DNA of 64,000 nucleotides from Aquibacillus salsiterrae (GCF_028416595.1 NZ_JAMQKC010000003.1:124001-188000); one strand, 5' to 3'. Shown: positions 46,818 through 58,846, numbered from the stretch's first letter. Program-made: numbers and translations. The notes: generated by a model not told the origin, from the sequence alone.

Positions 46818-49800
46818 CTAAAATAAAGATAACTGATTTGCATCTGCCATTCCTTCTAGGCAGCCGTGGTTATCAAGATATTCTAGTACGGTCTTAGAAA
46901 TTCGACTTCTTTCGCGTAAGTCTTCTTTTGATAAAAACTCTCCCTCTTCGCGTGCTTTAACGATGTTCAATGCTGCATTCGTTCCTAGCCCGTCAACAGC
47001 ATTAAATGGTGGAATTAACGTATTTCCATCCACAATAAAATCTGTCGCACTAGACCGATATAAGTCTACCTTTTGGAAAGAGAATCCCCGTTCATTCATT
47101 TCTAAGGCTAATTCTAATACCGTTAGTAGGTTTTTTTCTTTTGGAGAAGCATCGTTCCCTTTCATTAATATTTCTTCGATTCGCTTCTTAATTGCAGCTG
47201 AACCTTTTACCATCGTATCAAGGTCAAAATCCCCAGCTCGAACTGAAAAATATGCAGCATAGAAATAAAGGGGATGATGTACTTTAAAATAAGCAATTCT
47301 AACAGCCATTAATACATATGCTGCCGCATGCGCCTTTGGAAACATGTACTTAATTTTCTTACATGAGTCAATATACCAGTCAGGCACATTATGTTTTTTC
47401 ATTTCCTCAATCCACTCATCTTGCAACCCTTTACCCTTACGAACAAATTCCATAATCTTAAACGCTAAAGATGCATCCAAACCTTTGTGCATCAAATATA
47501 CCATGATATCATCACGACATCCGATAACGTCTGGCAGTCCACAGATGCCATTATTAATCAGTTCCTGTGCATTCCCAAGCCATACATCTGTTCCATGGGA
47601 AAGCCCCGAAATAATAACAAGCTCAGCAAATGTCTTAGGTTTTGTGTCTTCAAGCATTTGTCTAACGAATCGAGTTCCAAATTCGGGTACACCTAATGTA
47701 CCAGTTTTACACATAATTTGATCTGCTGTTACTCCTAACACTTCTGGTCCCGAGAAGATTTTCATAACCTCTTCGTCATCGGTTGGAATGGTTTTTGGAT
47801 CAATCCCACTTAAATCTTGAAGCATACGAATAACCGTCGGATCATCGTGCCCTAGAATATCAAGCTTTAGCAAATTATCGTGAATAGAATGGAAGTCGAA
47901 ATGTGTCGTTTTCCATTCTGAATTCCGGTCATCTGCAGGAAATTGAATTGGAGTAAAGTCATAAACCTCCATATAGTCCGGCACAACAATAATACCTCCA
48001 GGGTGTTGACCTGTTGTTCTTTTAACCCCTGTACAGCCTTGGACTAACCTATCCACTTCTGAACCCTTTATTTGTAATTGGTGATCCGATGCATAGCCTT
48101 TCACATATCCGTATGCTGTTTTCTCTGCTACAGTACCTATTGTTCCAGCACGATATACGTTATCTTCGCCGAACAAAACTTTTGTGTAATTATGGGCACG
48201 AGGTTGGTATTCGCCTGAGAAGTTCAAGTCAATATCTGGTACCTTATCCCCTTTAAATCCCAAAAATGTTTCAAACGGAATGTCTTGTCCATCTTTCTTT
48301 AAGTCATGACCACATGTTGGACAATCTTTATCTAGTAAATCAAATCCACTACCAACTGACCCATCCGTGAAAAATTCATTATATTTACACTCTGGGCAAA
48401 CATAATGTGGTGGTAATGGATTTACTTCTGTTATTTCTGTAAGGGTCGCTATTAAGGATGACCCAACCGAGCCTCTAGAGCCTACTAGATATCCATCATC
48501 CAATGATTTTTTAACAAGCTTATGTGAAATAAGATAAATAACGGCAAACCCGTGCCCGATGATACTTTTAAGCTCTTTTTCAATTCGCTTTTCGACGAGT
48601 TCGGGTAAGTGATCGCCATAAATTCTTTTAGCCATTTCATAACTCATTTCCCTAATTTCATCTTCTGCACCATCAATGTTCGGTGTGTAGAGGTCATCTT
48701 TAACTGGTTTAACTTCCTCAATAAGGCTCGCAATATGCTGACTATTATCAACAACTATTTCTGCCGCTTTTGCTTCCCCTAAAAATTTAAAGCACTCGAT
48801 CATCTCTTCTGTCGTACGGAAATATACGTCCGGCAACGTTTGTCGACTTAGTGGATTACCATTTTGTGATGATATCAATATTTGTCGATAAATTTTTTCA
48901 TGGGGTTCCATATAATGGGTGTTACCAGTAGCCACACACTTTTTCCCTATTCGTTCAGCCATTTCAGTTAAGTTTTTAATTATATCATAGAGCTGTGCCT
49001 CGTTTTGAACTAACTCTTTTTCGATTAAGTGATAATAGTTCGAAGGTGGCTGAACTTCAATATAGTCATAAAAGGCAGCAACTGTCTCTGCTTCTTCTTT
49101 CGATTTCTGCATCATCGTCTCAAACACTTCACCTTTGTCACAACCAGAGCCAATCAAGAGACCTTCACGCATTTTCTGTAATTTTGACCGAGGGATTCTT
49201 GGCACTCTATAAAAATAATCAACATGAGCCATTGATACTAACTTATAAATGTTTTTTAGTCCTACTTCGTTTGTTGCAAGAATCGTACAGTGAAATGGAC
49301 GAGAACGTTGGTAAGCATTGCCTTCTCCCATATGTTCATTCAACTGTAAGTGGTTATGGATACCTTGTTCATCAGCTAATTTGACTAGTTTCCATAGCAA
49401 ATAACCTGTTGCTTCTGCATCATAAATCGCTCGATGATGTTGCGTTAGCTCAATGTCTAACAGCTTACATAGTGTGTTCAACCGGTGATTTTTTAAATCC
49501 GGAAACAATAATCTAGCAAGCTCTAACGTATCGATAACAGGGTTTTCCACTTTGTTGAGATCTGCTTTTTTTAGTGCATTATTTAAAAAGCCCATATCAA
49601 AACTAGCATTGTGGGCTACCAAAACAGAATCTCCCATCCAGTTATAAAACTCTTTAATAACGCTTTCCACTTCTTGAGCATCTTTGACCATGTCATCGGT
49701 AATTCCAGTTAAGTCAATCGTTGTTTGTGACAATGGATGATGTGGGTTAACAAAGGATTCAAACCTGTCCACTATGTCACCATTTTCCACCTTAACAGCA

Positions 49801-51110
49801 GCAAGCTCAATGATTGTATCGTAAACAGCTGATAAGCCTGTTGTTTCCACGTCAAACACAACATAGGTTGCACCTTCCAATGGGACATCTTTCTCATTGT
49901 AGCCAATTGGCACACCGTCATCGACAAGATTCGCCTCTATCCCATAAAGAATTTTAATTCCATGCTTTTTACCAGCAGCATATGCTTCAGGGAAGGACTG
50001 GGCAACCGCATGGTCTGTAATTGCTATAGCTGGATGTCCCCATCTTGCAGCACGTTCCACAAGTTTAGAAGCAGACATGACCGCATCCATTTGGCTCATC
50101 GTCGTATGTGCATGAAGTTCTACCCTTTTCCTTCCATCCTCCGCTAAGTCTTGTCTTATTTTTGCTTTAACTTCATTAATGTCATTAGCCATCATGACTA
50201 ATTCATTAGCAAACGTATCTGTTTGAATACTTCCACGCGCTTTGATCCACATTCCTTTTTTGATTAATTGGAACTTATCGATATCTTGATCCCCTTTTGA
50301 GAACATCTTAATTTGAAAGGAATCTGAATAGTCTGTTGCTTTTACAATTAATAGATGTCTTCCTGACCTTAACTCTCTTACATCTACATCAAATACATAG
50401 CCTTGAATAATCATTCTTCGTTCTTCTTCTTTGATAACTTCCATTTGGACTGGCTCATCATTAATCGTGTAACCAATCACAACAGGACCTTCTTTGACCG
50501 GGTCGCCTTTTTGTTTCTCTCTATCTTCCTTGTCTTTTACAGCTTTAAGTACTAATTGTTGATCTTCCATGGCTTTTTGTTCTCTAAACTTTTCCAAATC
50601 GGTCAAGTTTTGATCTACGTCAACATGAAGCGTATAAGCAGTGATGCTAAGCTTACTACAATACGCTTTGAAGCCTGGTTCTAGCCGCTTTTTCAACGCA
50701 GTGGCCTCTGCTTCATTCCTTGCTGTTAATTTAATTTTATTTCCTTCAATTCGAGGTTTTTGTTCGTGCACCAAGTCTTTATATGCCGGTGATATATCCG
50801 TCATAGATATTATAAAATCATGCCAGTAATCAACTACATCCTCATCATTTAACGAAGCATTACTTGTATAAAACGTCCAATCAATTGTTGCTATATATGA
50901 AAACGCCTCGCGTAATTTTAAGGTAAACATTCGATAAACAGATGGTGGCAAATGTTCAGAAAGATTTATATGAAAGTGCCAAACTTTATCTTTTGTCGAA
51001 ACTTCTAGCTTTGCTAAAGAACTATGTTTAAAGTGATGATCGATTGCTTCTTGCGGCATTCCTATTTGCTTTAGCAAAAGATTAATTTTGTCACTGCTGG
51101 ATATGCTCAT
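46818..51110 (-). CDS. polC: DNA polymerase III alpha subunit, PolC type
   Basis: PolC is the main replicative polymerase of Firmicutes. The 1430-residue protein has an OB/N-terminal part and the split PHP domain ([20 protein letters not shown], about 333). The DnaQ-type proofreading exonuclease is inserted at about 420-590 ([18 protein letters not shown]). A zinc finger has [10 protein letters not shown] and CPTCG (about 910-945). The polymerase palm has [19 protein letters not shown]. Length matches B. subtilis PolC (1437). The ATG follows GGGGAGG. It directly follows the rasP terminator; proS, which normally precedes polC, is missing. Confidence 0.98.
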   Translation of the reverse strand: MSISSSDKINLLLKQIGMPQEAIDHHFKHSSLAKLEVSTKDKVWHFHINLSEHLPPSVYRMFTLKLREAFSYIATIDWTFYTSNASLNDEDVVDYWHDFIISMTDISPAYKDLVHEQKPRIEGNKIKLTARNEAEATALKKRLEPGFKAYCSKLSITAYTLHVDVDQNLTDLEKFREQKAMEDQQLVLKAVKDKEDREKQKGDPVKEGPVVIGYTINDEPVQMEVIKEEERRMIIQGYVFDVDVRELRSGRHLLIVKATDYSDSFQIKMFSKGDQDIDKFQLIKKGMWIKARGSIQTDTFANELVMMANDINEVKAKIRQDLAEDGRKRVELHAHTTMSQMDAVMSASKLVERAARWGHPAIAITDHAVAQSFPEAYAAGKKHGIKILYGIEANLVDDGVPIGYNEKDVPLEGATYVVFDVETTGLSAVYDTIIELAAVKVENGDIVDRFESFVNPHHPLSQTTIDLTGITDDMVKDAQEVESVIKEFYNWMGDSVLVAHNASFDMGFLNNALKKADLNKVENPVIDTLELARLLFPDLKNHRLNTLCKLLDIELTQHHRAIYDAEATGYLLWKLVKLADEQGIHNHLQLNEHMGEGNAYQRSRPFHCTILATNEVGLKNIYKLVSMAHVDYFYRVPRIPRSKLQKMREGLLIGSGCDKGEVFETMMQKSKEEAETVAAFYDYIEVQPPSNYYHLIEKELVQNEAQLYDIIKNLTEMAERIGKKCVATGNTHYMEPHEKIYRQILISSQNGNPLSRQTLPDVYFRTTEEMIECFKFLGEAKAAEIVVDNSQHIASLIEEVKPVKDDLYTPNIDGAEDEIREMSYEMAKRIYGDHLPELVEKRIEKELKSIIGHGFAVIYLISHKLVKKSLDDGYLVGSRGSVGSSLIATLTEITEVNPLPPHYVCPECKYNEFFTDGSVGSGFDLLDKDCPTCGHDLKKDGQDIPFETFLGFKGDKVPDIDLNFSGEYQPRAHNYTKVLFGEDNVYRAGTIGTVAEKTAYGYVKGYASDHQLQIKGSEVDRLVQGCTGVKRTTGQHPGGIIVVPDYMEVYDFTPIQFPADDRNSEWKTTHFDFHSIHDNLLKLDILGHDDPTVIRMLQDLSGIDPKTIPTDDEEVMKIFSGPEVLGVTADQIMCKTGTLGVPEFGTRFVRQMLEDTKPKTFAELVIISGLSHGTDVWLGNAQELINNGICGLPDVIGCRDDIMVYLMHKGLDASLAFKIMEFVRKGKGLQDEWIEEMKKHNVPDWYIDSCKKIKYMFPKAHAAAYVLMAVRIAYFKVHHPLYFYAAYFSVRAGDFDLDTMVKGSAAIKKRIEEILMKGNDASPKEKNLLTVLELALEMNERGFSFQKVDLYRSSATDFIVDGNTLIPPFNAVDGLGTNAALNIVKAREEGEFLSKEDLRERSRISKTVLEYLDNHGCLEGMADANQLSLF

Positions 51111-51211
51111 TTCTTGTTTCCTCCCCGTATCCAGACCTTCGTCCCCAATAATGCTATACTCAATAGCTTAAAAGACTATTCCAATCGCACACGTTCTATT
51201 TTACTACTAAA

Positions 51212-51250
51212 TAAAACCCATGTCATTACACAATTCGACATGGGTTTTTG
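51212..51250 (-). terminator. Intrinsic terminator after rasP
   Basis: Minus strand AAAAACCCATGTC pairs with GACATGGGTTTT around GAATTGTGTAAT. It ends the uppS-cdsA-dxr-rasP operon. Confidence 0.9.
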
Positions 51251-51268
51251 TACTATTTATATGGATAC

Positions 51269-52525
51269 TTAAAGAAATAATCGTTGGATATCGTTCCAGG
51301 TCACAACAATCATTAATAACATTAACAGAGCAAAACCGATAAAGTGAACAATTCCTTCTTTTTGAGGGTCAATTGGCTTTCCTCTTACAGCTTCTAACCC
51401 AACAAATATCAATCGTCCACCATCTAATGCCGGTAATGGCAAGAGATTAATGATTCCTAGGTTGATACTAAGCGCTGCAGTCCACGATAAAAAGTTCATA
51501 AAACCAGTTTGAACAACTTGATTTGTTGCATCATAAATACCGACAGGCCCAGATAACATATCAATCGAAAACTGACCAGTAACTAAATTAGCCAAACTAA
51601 CAAGAATTAACTTAGCCATTAAATATGTTCTTTCTAAACTGTACGGAATCGATTTAATAATTGACTTTTCTAATTCGATTTGGACACCAATTTGACCAAC
51701 TTCCATATCCTTTGTTTCAACCCTGTTTGGTACCACAGATAATTCTAGTTGTTCATTTGCTCTTTCTACCGTCATTGCAAGTTCTTGTTCAGGGTTTTCT
51801 TGAACAATCATTTGAAATTCTTCCCAGGTTGTAACAGGATTATCTTCAATTTTGATGATGCGATCCCCAGCTTGAAACCCTGCGTCTTCTGCAGGACTCC
51901 CCTGCAGTACGTCTCCAATGATTGCTTCATCAGTAGGGATACCTTGAATGAACCCTAAAACGGCAAAGATAAAAATTGTTAACAGGAAATTCATCATTGG
52001 GCCAGCAAACAATTGCATCGCACGTTGGGGAATTGTTTTGGATGCAAACTGCCTATCGTAAGGTGCAATTTGCGTTTCGTTCTCATCCATCACAAATACT
52101 GCTTTCCTGTCCACTTCGAACTGAAGCTTATCACTTTCATCAATCTCATATCCTTCGATGATTAAACGATGGTCTAAGTCTGCATGTTCCACTTCAATAA
52201 CATGGGCATTTGGGTGTTTTGATTTATTATTTACAATAATTTTGTTTACTTTCCCAGTTGGGGTAAACTCTAATCCGATGTGCTGTCCTGGTTTAAGGTC
52301 AATGATTTCAGGATCTTCTCCAGCAACTCGCACATAACCACCCAAAGGAAGAAGTCTGATTGTATATAATGTTTCTGATCGTTTTGTTGAAAATACTTTC
52401 GGCCCAAAGCCAATGGCAAACTCTCGTACCAACATTCCTGCTCGCTTCGCAAAAATAAAATGGCCGAACTCATGGACAAACACGAGTAACCCAAACATAA
52501 AAATAAAAGCTATTATAGTGTTCAA
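51269..52525 (-). CDS. rasP: Site-2 protease RasP (RseP family)
   Basis: RasP is an intramembrane zinc metalloprotease that cuts anti-sigma factors (e.g. RsiW) and signal-peptide remnants. The 418 residues have the HExxH zinc motif in FVHEFGHFIFAKRAG (about 17-31) within the first membrane helix. A PDZ domain is at about 190-270 (GSPAEDAGFQAGDRIIKIED). The third zinc ligand is in INLLPLPALDGGRL (about 355-368), followed by the last membrane helices. The start is a TTG at 52525 after AAGGAGAG. It ends the operon. Confidence 0.95.
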   Translation of the reverse strand: MNTIIAFIFMFGLLVFVHEFGHFIFAKRAGMLVREFAIGFGPKVFSTKRSETLYTIRLLPLGGYVRVAGEDPEIIDLKPGQHIGLEFTPTGKVNKIIVNNKSKHPNAHVIEVEHADLDHRLIIEGYEIDESDKLQFEVDRKAVFVMDENETQIAPYDRQFASKTIPQRAMQLFAGPMMNFLLTIFIFAVLGFIQGIPTDEAIIGDVLQGSPAEDAGFQAGDRIIKIEDNPVTTWEEFQMIVQENPEQELAMTVERANEQLELSVVPNRVETKDMEVGQIGVQIELEKSIIKSIPYSLERTYLMAKLILVSLANLVTGQFSIDMLSGPVGIYDATNQVVQTGFMNFLSWTAALSINLGIINLLPLPALDGGRLIFVGLEAVRGKPIDPQKEGIVHFIGFALLMLLMIVVTWNDIQRLFL

Positions 52526-52540
52526 ATTAGCACTCTCCTT

Positions 52541-53686
52541 CTAGTCTACGTAGGACTGAACTAACTTTCTTGTCTGTTGGTCGACCTCCAAAATAGTTTC
52601 CAAATCAGGTGTTTTTATTACTTTATGTTGATTCAGTGCACGCTCAATCATTGATTCTATTGCAAGGAAGGATATCTTCCCATTTAAAAACAGGTCAACA
52701 CAAACCTCATTAGCCGCATTTAACACAGTCGTCATCGTACCACCTTCTCTTCCAGCATCGAAGGCCATTTTAAGACAAGGGAATCGATTGAAATCCATCT
52801 TGTTAAAATTAAGTTGCCCAATATCTACTAAGTTTAACTTTTTTGTCTGTGGTAAATCAAGTCTGTCTGGATAGGTCAATGCATATTGGATTGGCACCTT
52901 CATGTCTGGAGTTCCTAATTGAGCAATGACACAACTGTCAGAAAATTCGACCATCGAGTGGATGACACTTTCTTTATGTAGAACAACATCAATTTGAGAA
53001 TATGGAACGTCAAACAACCAGTGAGCTTCAATTACCTCTAAGCCTTTGTTCATCATCGTTGCTGAATCGACTGTAATTTTGGCTCCCATGCTCCAATTCG
53101 GATGTTTCAATGCGTCTGTTACGGTTACGCCTTCTAGTTCACGTCTTGATTTGTCTCGAAAGCTCCCACCAGAAGCTGTCAGAATGATTTTATTAACCTG
53201 ATCTTTGTTTTCACCATTTAAACATTGAAAAATAGCCGAATGCTCACTATCAACCGGGAGAAAAGAAACCTGATGTTTTTTCACTTCATCCATGACCAAA
53301 TGTCCTGCTGTTACGAGTGTTTCTTTATTAGCTATTGCTATGTGCTTACCCTGTTGAATTGCATGCAATGTTGCCTTAAGACCAACACTCCCCATCACGG
53401 CATTCACTAAAATGTCTGTTTCATCATCCTTACTGACCTCGATTAATCCTTCATGACCAACTAAGACTTTGGTATGGTCGATATGACCGATAAGCTCTTG
53501 TTTTACTTTTTCATCTTTAACAACAACTTTTTTCGGTGAAAATTCCTTAATGATGGGGATCGCTTGTTGTACGTTACTACCAAAAGCAAGTGCATATAAC
53601 TGGAATTTATCGTTATACTCTCTCATAACATCCAATGTTTGTATTCCAATAGAACCAGTAGCACCTAATAGTGTAATTTTTTTCAT
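52541..53686 (-). CDS. dxr: 1-deoxy-D-xylulose 5-phosphate reductoisomerase
   Basis: Dxr converts DXP to MEP, the committed step of the non-mevalonate isoprenoid pathway that feeds undecaprenyl phosphate. The 381 residues have the NADPH motif [15 protein letters not shown] (7-21), [11 protein letters not shown], the metal/substrate motif [13 protein letters not shown] (about 146-158) and ASGGSFRD. It stands between cdsA and rasP, close to uppS, whose product uses the isoprenoids. Confidence 0.96.
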   Translation of the reverse strand: MKKITLLGATGSIGIQTLDVMREYNDKFQLYALAFGSNVQQAIPIIKEFSPKKVVVKDEKVKQELIGHIDHTKVLVGHEGLIEVSKDDETDILVNAVMGSVGLKATLHAIQQGKHIAIANKETLVTAGHLVMDEVKKHQVSFLPVDSEHSAIFQCLNGENKDQVNKIILTASGGSFRDKSRRELEGVTVTDALKHPNWSMGAKITVDSATMMNKGLEVIEAHWLFDVPYSQIDVVLHKESVIHSMVEFSDSCVIAQLGTPDMKVPIQYALTYPDRLDLPQTKKLNLVDIGQLNFNKMDFNRFPCLKMAFDAGREGGTMTTVLNAANEVCVDLFLNGKISFLAIESMIERALNQHKVIKTPDLETILEVDQQTRKLVQSYVD

Positions 53687-53714
53687 GTGTCACGCTCCTA
53701 CGTCTACTCCAATC

Positions 53715-54503
53715 TTATGAAATAAATTGGATAAAATGCAATAATGGAAAAACAAATATCCAACTATCAAAGCGGTCCAATATACCACCATGCCCGGGTA
53801 ATATTTTTCCCGAATCTTTCACATTGTAATGTCGCTTCAAAGCTGATTCGACTAAATCACCAATTTGTCCAAATGCAGAAGCCAAAATAGTAACGATTAT
53901 TACCACTATATAGGAAGGGTGTACCGGTAATAACCATTGAAATATTAAAGCTACAACACTGGCTAAAAGGATACCACCAATTGCTCCCTCAACTGTTTTA
54001 TTTGGACTAATTTCTGGCCACAGCTTTCTCTTACCGAATGCTCGTCCAAAAAAATAGGCTCCAGTGTCAGTGGCTAAAATGACAAAGATGACATAAAAAA
54101 TATATCTCAAGCCGGCTTCTCTTGTTTCCACAAAATAATAAAAGCCAAGTCCTACATAAATAGCAGCTAAAATTAAAAATCCTGCATCATCAAATGTGAA
54201 CTTATTCTTCACTAAAACGGAGTAAGCCAATAAAAGTAACACAATAAACAAGGTAATTTCTGATTTAGTAAAGACTAATGAAAATAAAAGAACATCCTTA
54301 CCAGGGAATAATAAGGCCCATAGTAAAACAAGTGTAATAATTGTAGGAATTGGATACCTTGTTGTCTTACGCATATTTAATAATTCGAGCACGCCAATCG
54401 AAGCAATCACATACATAATTACATGAAATGGCCAGCCACCATAGAAAACAAATGGAAAAAATAGCAAAATAGCTAAGACTGCTGTTATAATTCTTTGTTT
54501 CAT
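53715..54503 (-). CDS. cdsA: Phosphatidate cytidylyltransferase
   Basis: CdsA makes CDP-diacylglycerol from phosphatidic acid and CTP, supplying PgsA. The 262-residue membrane protein has about eight hydrophobic helices and the signature ALKRHYNVKDSGKILPGHGG with the following ILDRFDS (about 217-246). Spacing to uppS and dxr is short, so it belongs to the uppS-cdsA-dxr-rasP operon. Confidence 0.96.
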   Translation of the reverse strand: MKQRIITAVLAILLFFPFVFYGGWPFHVIMYVIASIGVLELLNMRKTTRYPIPTIITLVLLWALLFPGKDVLLFSLVFTKSEITLFIVLLLLAYSVLVKNKFTFDDAGFLILAAIYVGLGFYYFVETREAGLRYIFYVIFVILATDTGAYFFGRAFGKRKLWPEISPNKTVEGAIGGILLASVVALIFQWLLPVHPSYIVVIIVTILASAFGQIGDLVESALKRHYNVKDSGKILPGHGGILDRFDSWIFVFPLLHFIQFIS

Positions 54504-54518
54504 TCCTTTTTCAACACC

Positions 54519-55280
54519 TTATATGCCACCATACCGACGCTTTCTATTTTGATAATCGTATAGGGCTTTCTCAAATTGAACTTCATCAAAATCAGGCCAC
54601 AACACATCAGTAAACCAAAACTCTGTATAAGCTGATTGCCATAATAAAAAGTTACTCAGACGAATTTCGCCACTAGTTCTTATTAGTAAATCGGGATCTT
54701 TCAGGTTGGATGTATATAAGTAAGAAGAGAACAACTCTTCGTCAATATCTGTTAACGTATATTTGTTTGCTTCTACATCTTCGACTACTTTTTTAATAGC
54801 CTCGGTTATTTCATAGCGGCTACCATAGTTTAAGGCAATGTTTAAAATCAGACCACTATTATCACGTGTTCGGTCTTTTGCATTATCAACTGCATTTTTT
54901 GTATGTGCTGGTAGCACATCAAAATCACCAATCGTTTGTATTTTTACATTTTCCTCTACTAATTCAGGTAAATATGTATTTAAAAACTCTGTTGGTAGTT
55001 TCATCAAATAATCGACCTCAGTTTTCGGTCGTTTCCAATTTTCCGTCGAAAAAGCATACAATGTTAACACCTTAACCTGATGCTTATTTGCAATTTTAAC
55101 AATTCGCTTTACATTATCCATTCCTTGTTTATGACCAGCAATTCTTGGTAACCCACGCTTCTTAGCCCAACGTCCATTACCATCCATTATTATAGCCACA
55201 TGTTCTGGCAAGTTATCCTTCTTTAATTCAATTTGTTGAGATGTTTTCTTTTTAAAGAAAGGAAAATTAATAATCGGCAT
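54519..55280 (-). CDS. uppS: Undecaprenyl diphosphate synthase
   Basis: UppS extends farnesyl diphosphate with eight isopentenyl units in cis, making the lipid carrier of wall synthesis. The 253 residues include the catalytic Asp in AIIMDGNGRWAKKRGLPR (about 30-47), FSTENWKRPKTEV (about 102) and the C-terminal RTSGEIRLSNFLLWQSAYTE (about 202-221), normal for the family. The N-terminal extension of about 20 residues is basic. Confidence 0.97.
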   Translation of the reverse strand: MPIINFPFFKKKTSQQIELKKDNLPEHVAIIMDGNGRWAKKRGLPRIAGHKQGMDNVKRIVKIANKHQVKVLTLYAFSTENWKRPKTEVDYLMKLPTEFLNTYLPELVEENVKIQTIGDFDVLPAHTKNAVDNAKDRTRDNSGLILNIALNYGSRYEITEAIKKVVEDVEANKYTLTDIDEELFSSYLYTSNLKDPDLLIRTSGEIRLSNFLLWQSAYTEFWFTDVLWPDFDEVQFEKALYDYQNRKRRYGGI

Positions 55281-55372
55281 ACACTATCCTCCATAAGGGA
55301 CTAGAAAACTAGCCAAGAATTCTTTATTTTATAAACTATTCCGTTTTAGATAAGATTATTTCCAAAACGTGC

Positions 55373-55402
55373 AAAAACCCCCTTGGTAAAGAGGGTCTTT
55401 CT
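55373..55402 (-). terminator. Intrinsic terminator after frr
   Basis: Minus strand AGACCCTC pairs with GGGGGTTTTT around TTTACCAA. It separates frr from uppS. Confidence 0.8.
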
Positions 55403-55431
55403 ATCTTTCTTATATTTTACCTTTTATTGGC

Positions 55432-55989
55432 TTAAACTTCCATAATTTCTTTTTCTTTTTCTTTTGCTACCTCATCAATTTTTTTTATAAATGTATCAGT
55501 TTCTCGCTGAACATCATCTTGAAAACCACGTAATTCATCTTCGGTTAGATCACCATTTTTCTCGAGCTTCTTTAGTTTATCATTTGAATCACGTCGGATA
55601 TTTCTAATTTGCACTCTTGCTTCCTCGGCATATTTACCTACTACTTTAACTAAATCTTTTCGTCTTTCTTCCGTTAACGCAGGGATATTAATCCGGATGA
55701 CATTGCCATCACTAGAAGGGGAAAGTCCTAAGTCTGCCTTTAAGATGCCTTTCTCAATATCTGCCGTTGATGATTTGTCAAAAGGAGTAATGACTAGTAG
55801 GCGCGCCTCTGGTACTGAGATGGTCGCTAATTGGTTTAATGGTGTTGTTGCACCATAGTAATCAACGTATACACTATCTAACAAAGAAGGGTTTGCTCGT
55901 CCGGCTCTTACTGTAGCAAGTTGTTTTGAAAAAGCTTGAACAGCTTGTGACATTTTTTCGTTCGTTTCTTTAATCACATCTTGTGACAT
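55432..55989 (-). CDS. frr: Ribosome recycling factor
   Basis: RRF splits post-termination ribosomes together with EF-G. The 185-residue protein ([60 protein letters not shown]) has the family's exact length and its tRNA-mimic three-helix bundle with an inserted domain. It follows pyrH with 1 nt between, so the two are coupled. Confidence 0.98.
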   Translation of the reverse strand: MSQDVIKETNEKMSQAVQAFSKQLATVRAGRANPSLLDSVYVDYYGATTPLNQLATISVPEARLLVITPFDKSSTADIEKGILKADLGLSPSSDGNVIRINIPALTEERRKDLVKVVGKYAEEARVQIRNIRRDSNDKLKKLEKNGDLTEDELRGFQDDVQRETDTFIKKIDEVAKEKEKEIMEV

Positions 55990-55990
55990 T

Positions 55991-56713
55991 TTATTTCCTC
56001 CTTATTATTGTTCCGATTTTTTCACCAAGTACGGCTCTTTTTATATTTCCCTCTTCTGTAACAGAGAAAACTAACAACGGAATATCGTTGTCCATACATA
56101 ATGAAGAAGCTGTTGAATCCATCACACCTAGCCCCTCGTTTAAAATATCCATGTAAGACAATTCCTCATATTTTGTTGCATCTTTATTCGTTTTCGGATC
56201 TGCTGTATACACGCCATCCACATTATTTTTCGCCATTAAAATAACGTCAGCTTCAATTTCAGCGGCACGTAAGGCAGCTGTTGTATCTGTTGAAAAATAT
56301 GGGTTACCTGTACCAGCTGCAAATATGACAACACGCTTTTTTTCTAGGTGACGAATTGCTTTTCTTCGGATATACGGTTCAGCTACTTGTCTCATTTCAA
56401 TGGACGTTTGAACTCTAGTGGGAATACCGAAATTCTCTAAGCTATCCTGAAGTGCTAAAGCATTCATAATCGTGGCTAACATCCCCATGTAGTCAGCATT
56501 TGCACGGTCCATACCCATTTCACTGCCGACTTTCCCTCGCCAGATATTTCCACCACCAACTACCACTGCGACTTCAACACCTAATTCTGCAACTTCTTTT
56601 ACTTGAGATGCAACGGATTGAATTACTTTAGGTTCAATTCCAAAACCTAAATCTCCACTTAACGCTTCACCACTTAATTTTAACACAATTCTCCTGTAAG
56701 TAGCAGTTGTCAT
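55991..56713 (-). CDS. pyrH: UMP kinase
   Basis: PyrH is the bacterial hexameric UMP kinase of the amino-acid-kinase fold. With the ATG at 56713 (GGAGG 5 nt before it) it has 240 residues, as in B. subtilis; four more codons are open upstream. Motifs: [14 protein letters not shown] (phosphate loop), [11 protein letters not shown] (about 50-60), [20 protein letters not shown] and [14 protein letters not shown]. It is transcribed with frr. Confidence 0.97.
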   Translation of the reverse strand: MTTATYRRIVLKLSGEALSGDLGFGIEPKVIQSVASQVKEVAELGVEVAVVVGGGNIWRGKVGSEMGMDRANADYMGMLATIMNALALQDSLENFGIPTRVQTSIEMRQVAEPYIRRKAIRHLEKKRVVIFAAGTGNPYFSTDTTAALRAAEIEADVILMAKNNVDGVYTADPKTNKDATKYEELSYMDILNEGLGVMDSTASSLCMDNDIPLLVFSVTEEGNIKRAVLGEKIGTIIRRK

Positions 56714-56756
56714 AATAACCTCCATCTATATGTAAAATATTTATACCAAAGTTATA

Positions 56757-56785
56757 CAAAGAGGGAACACCACGTGTTCCCTTAT
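56757..56785 (-). terminator. Intrinsic terminator between tsf and pyrH
   Basis: AAGGGAACAC pairs with GTGTTCCCTC with short T residues. It may be leaky toward pyrH. Confidence 0.75.
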
Positions 56786-56810
56786 TATTTGAGATACAGT
56801 CAACAAAGGT

Positions 56811-57695
56811 TTATTTTTTAACTTGGCTCATAACTTCTTCTGCAAAGTTATCTGAACGTTTTTCCATTCCCTCGCCAACTTGATAACGAACAAACCCTTT
56901 TACAGTAGCACCTTTTGCATTTACAATGTTTTTAACTTTTTGATCAGGATCTTTAACAAAACTTTGTTCTAATAAACAAATTTCTTCAAAGAACTTACCT
57001 AAACGACCTTCAACCATTTTTTCAACGATTTTTTCTGGTTTTCCTTCATTAAGTGCTTGCGTTTTTAATACTTCTCTTTCTTTTTCAACTTCTTCTGCTG
57101 AAACTGCATCACGAGAAACGAAGCGTGGGTTAACTGCTGCGATATGCATTGCCACATCTTTCGCAATATCTTCATCAGTAGTTCCTTCAAGTACAGTTAC
57201 AACACCAATATTTCCACCCATGTGAATGTAAGCACCAAATGCATCATTGTCGGTCTTTTCAAAAATAGTGAAACGACGAAGTGAAATTTTTTCACCAATT
57301 TTTGCAATGTTAGCGTTGATGAATTCTTCTAATTTATCTCCATCACCGTGAAGTTTTTGTTCTAGAGCAGCTTCTACCGATTCTGGTTTTTGAGAAACCA
57401 AGTGTTTTCCAAGTTCAGAAAGTAGGTTTTTAAACTGATCATTTTTAGTAACAAAGTCTGTTTCACAGTTAACTTCTAATAAAACTGCCGTATTTCCATT
57501 CACTTCAACGTGTGTAGAACCTTCAGCAGCAACTCGATCAGCCTTTTTCGCAGCCTTTGCAATTCCTTTTTCACGAAGATAGTCTACTGCTTTATCTAAG
57601 TCACCGTCTGTTTCCTGTAACGCTTTTTTACAATCCATCATACCTGCTCCAGTTTTTTCACGAAGCTCTTTTACTTGTTGTGCAGTAATAGCCAT
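56811..57695 (-). CDS. tsf: Translation elongation factor Ts
   Basis: EF-Ts recycles EF-Tu-GDP to GTP form. The 294 residues start with the UBA-like domain ([20 protein letters not shown]), then the core with [11 protein letters not shown] (the TDFV contact to EF-Tu, about 79-83) and [26 protein letters not shown] precedes the ATG. A perfect -10 (TATAAT, minus strand, 57776-57781) lies about 80 nt upstream with a poor -35, so it may be transcribed separately from rpsB. Confidence 0.97.
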   Translation of the reverse strand: MAITAQQVKELREKTGAGMMDCKKALQETDGDLDKAVDYLREKGIAKAAKKADRVAAEGSTHVEVNGNTAVLLEVNCETDFVTKNDQFKNLLSELGKHLVSQKPESVEAALEQKLHGDGDKLEEFINANIAKIGEKISLRRFTIFEKTDNDAFGAYIHMGGNIGVVTVLEGTTDEDIAKDVAMHIAAVNPRFVSRDAVSAEEVEKEREVLKTQALNEGKPEKIVEKMVEGRLGKFFEEICLLEQSFVKDPDQKVKNIVNAKGATVKGFVRYQVGEGMEKRSDNFAEEVMSQVKK

Positions 57696-57822
57696 TTATT
57701 ATTTCCTCCTTATTATTAACTCGTTATATAAAAAAAGCAAAAAGGTTGGTACATATAAGTATGTTCGTTTAACACATTATATAAAACTGTAAAATGTACG
57801 TATTCCCCTTCTTGAATTCACA

Positions 57823-57903
57823 AAAGAAAAGCGGAAGCTCCTTGCTAGACTAAGACAGAAAAAGCACTCGGAGCTAGACACTCCACATTTTTTCTTTCTT
57901 ATC
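57823..57903 (+). repeat. Dispersed intergenic repeat, copy 8
   Basis: AAGAAAAGCGGAAGCTCC, TTGCTAGACTAAGAC, CTCGGAGCTAGACACTCC, then TTTTTTCTTTCTTATC. It abuts the rpsB terminator. Confidence 0.72.
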
Positions 57904-57906
57904 TTT

Positions 57907-57942
57907 AAAAAAGGTGATAAAAGGTTCCCCTCTTATCACCTT
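57907..57942 (-). terminator. Intrinsic terminator after rpsB
   Basis: AAGGTGATAAGAGG pairs with CCTTTTATCACCTT around GGAA on the minus strand, followed by T residues. Confidence 0.9.
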
Positions 57943-57955
57943 AATAAACCTTTTC

Positions 57956-58702
57956 CTACTCTTGTACAGTTTCAGTTACAGCTTCTTCCTTTGCTTCAGG
58001 TGCTGCTTCTTCTATAACTTCTCCTTGTTTAGCTTCTAAAATAGCATCTGCCATTTTAGCTGTTAGAAGTTTTACAGCACGAATTGCATCATCATTAGCT
58101 GGAATGACATAATCAATTTCATCAGGGTCACAGTTTGTATCAACAATTCCTACGATAGGAATATTAAGTTTATGAGCTTCAGCTACTGCAATACGTTCTT
58201 TACGTGGGTCAATAATGAACAATGCATCTGGTAACTTGGTCATATCTTCAATACCACCAAGAAATTTAACAAGACGTTCTTTTTCCTTAAGAAGTCCTAC
58301 AACCTCTTTTTTAGGAAGCACTTCAAAAGTACCGTCTTCTTCCATGCGCTTAATTTCTTTCAAACGGTTAATACGTTTGCGGATAGTTTCGAAGTTTGTA
58401 AGGGTACCACCTAACCAACGTTGGTTAACGAAGTACATTCCAGAACGAATCGCTTCTTCTTTTACAGATTCTTGTGCTTGCTTTTTAGTACCTACAAAAA
58501 GAATAGTACCGCCGTCAGCAGCCACTTCCTTAATATAGTTGTATGCTTCATCAACTTTCTTAACTGTTTTTTGTAAGTCGATGATGTAGATGCCGTTACG
58601 CTCTGTGAAGATATATTTCTTCATTTTTGGGTTCCAACGGCGAGTTTGGTGTCCAAAGTGAACACCAGCTTCTAAAAGCTGTTTCATTGAGATTACTGCC
58701 AT
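57956..58702 (-). CDS. rpsB: 30S ribosomal protein S2
   Basis: S2 is a late-assembling small-subunit protein. The 248 residues ([56 protein letters not shown]) are typical, with an acidic Glu/Ala-rich tail ([14 protein letters not shown]). AGGAGGAAACATCATT precedes the ATG. It has its own sigma-A promoter and a terminator. Confidence 0.98.
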   Translation of the reverse strand: MAVISMKQLLEAGVHFGHQTRRWNPKMKKYIFTERNGIYIIDLQKTVKKVDEAYNYIKEVAADGGTILFVGTKKQAQESVKEEAIRSGMYFVNQRWLGGTLTNFETIRKRINRLKEIKRMEEDGTFEVLPKKEVVGLLKEKERLVKFLGGIEDMTKLPDALFIIDPRKERIAVAEAHKLNIPIVGIVDTNCDPDEIDYVIPANDDAIRAVKLLTAKMADAILEAKQGEVIEEAAPEAKEEAVTETVQE

Positions 58703-58817
58703 AATGATGTTTCCTCCTAAATGGTTTTTTTATCCTCCGCTCACTTCATTTTAATATAAGGACTATTGCTAGCACCGCTTATATTATCCACGAACGTGTG
58801 TATTAACACCAAAAGTA

Positions 58818-58846
58818 AATATACCATATGCTATTCGAGCAATCAA
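58818..58846 (-). promoter_or_regulatory. Sigma-A promoter of rpsB
   Basis: Minus strand TTGATT-N17-TATATT. The leader of about 100 nt that follows may fold (GGTGTTAATACACAC), possibly serving S2 autoregulation, which I cannot confirm. Confidence 0.7.

Noticed and set aside
51111-51211. Promoter of polC
   Set aside because: A TTGGAA lies at about the right distance, but no acceptable -10 is found at 16-18 nt.
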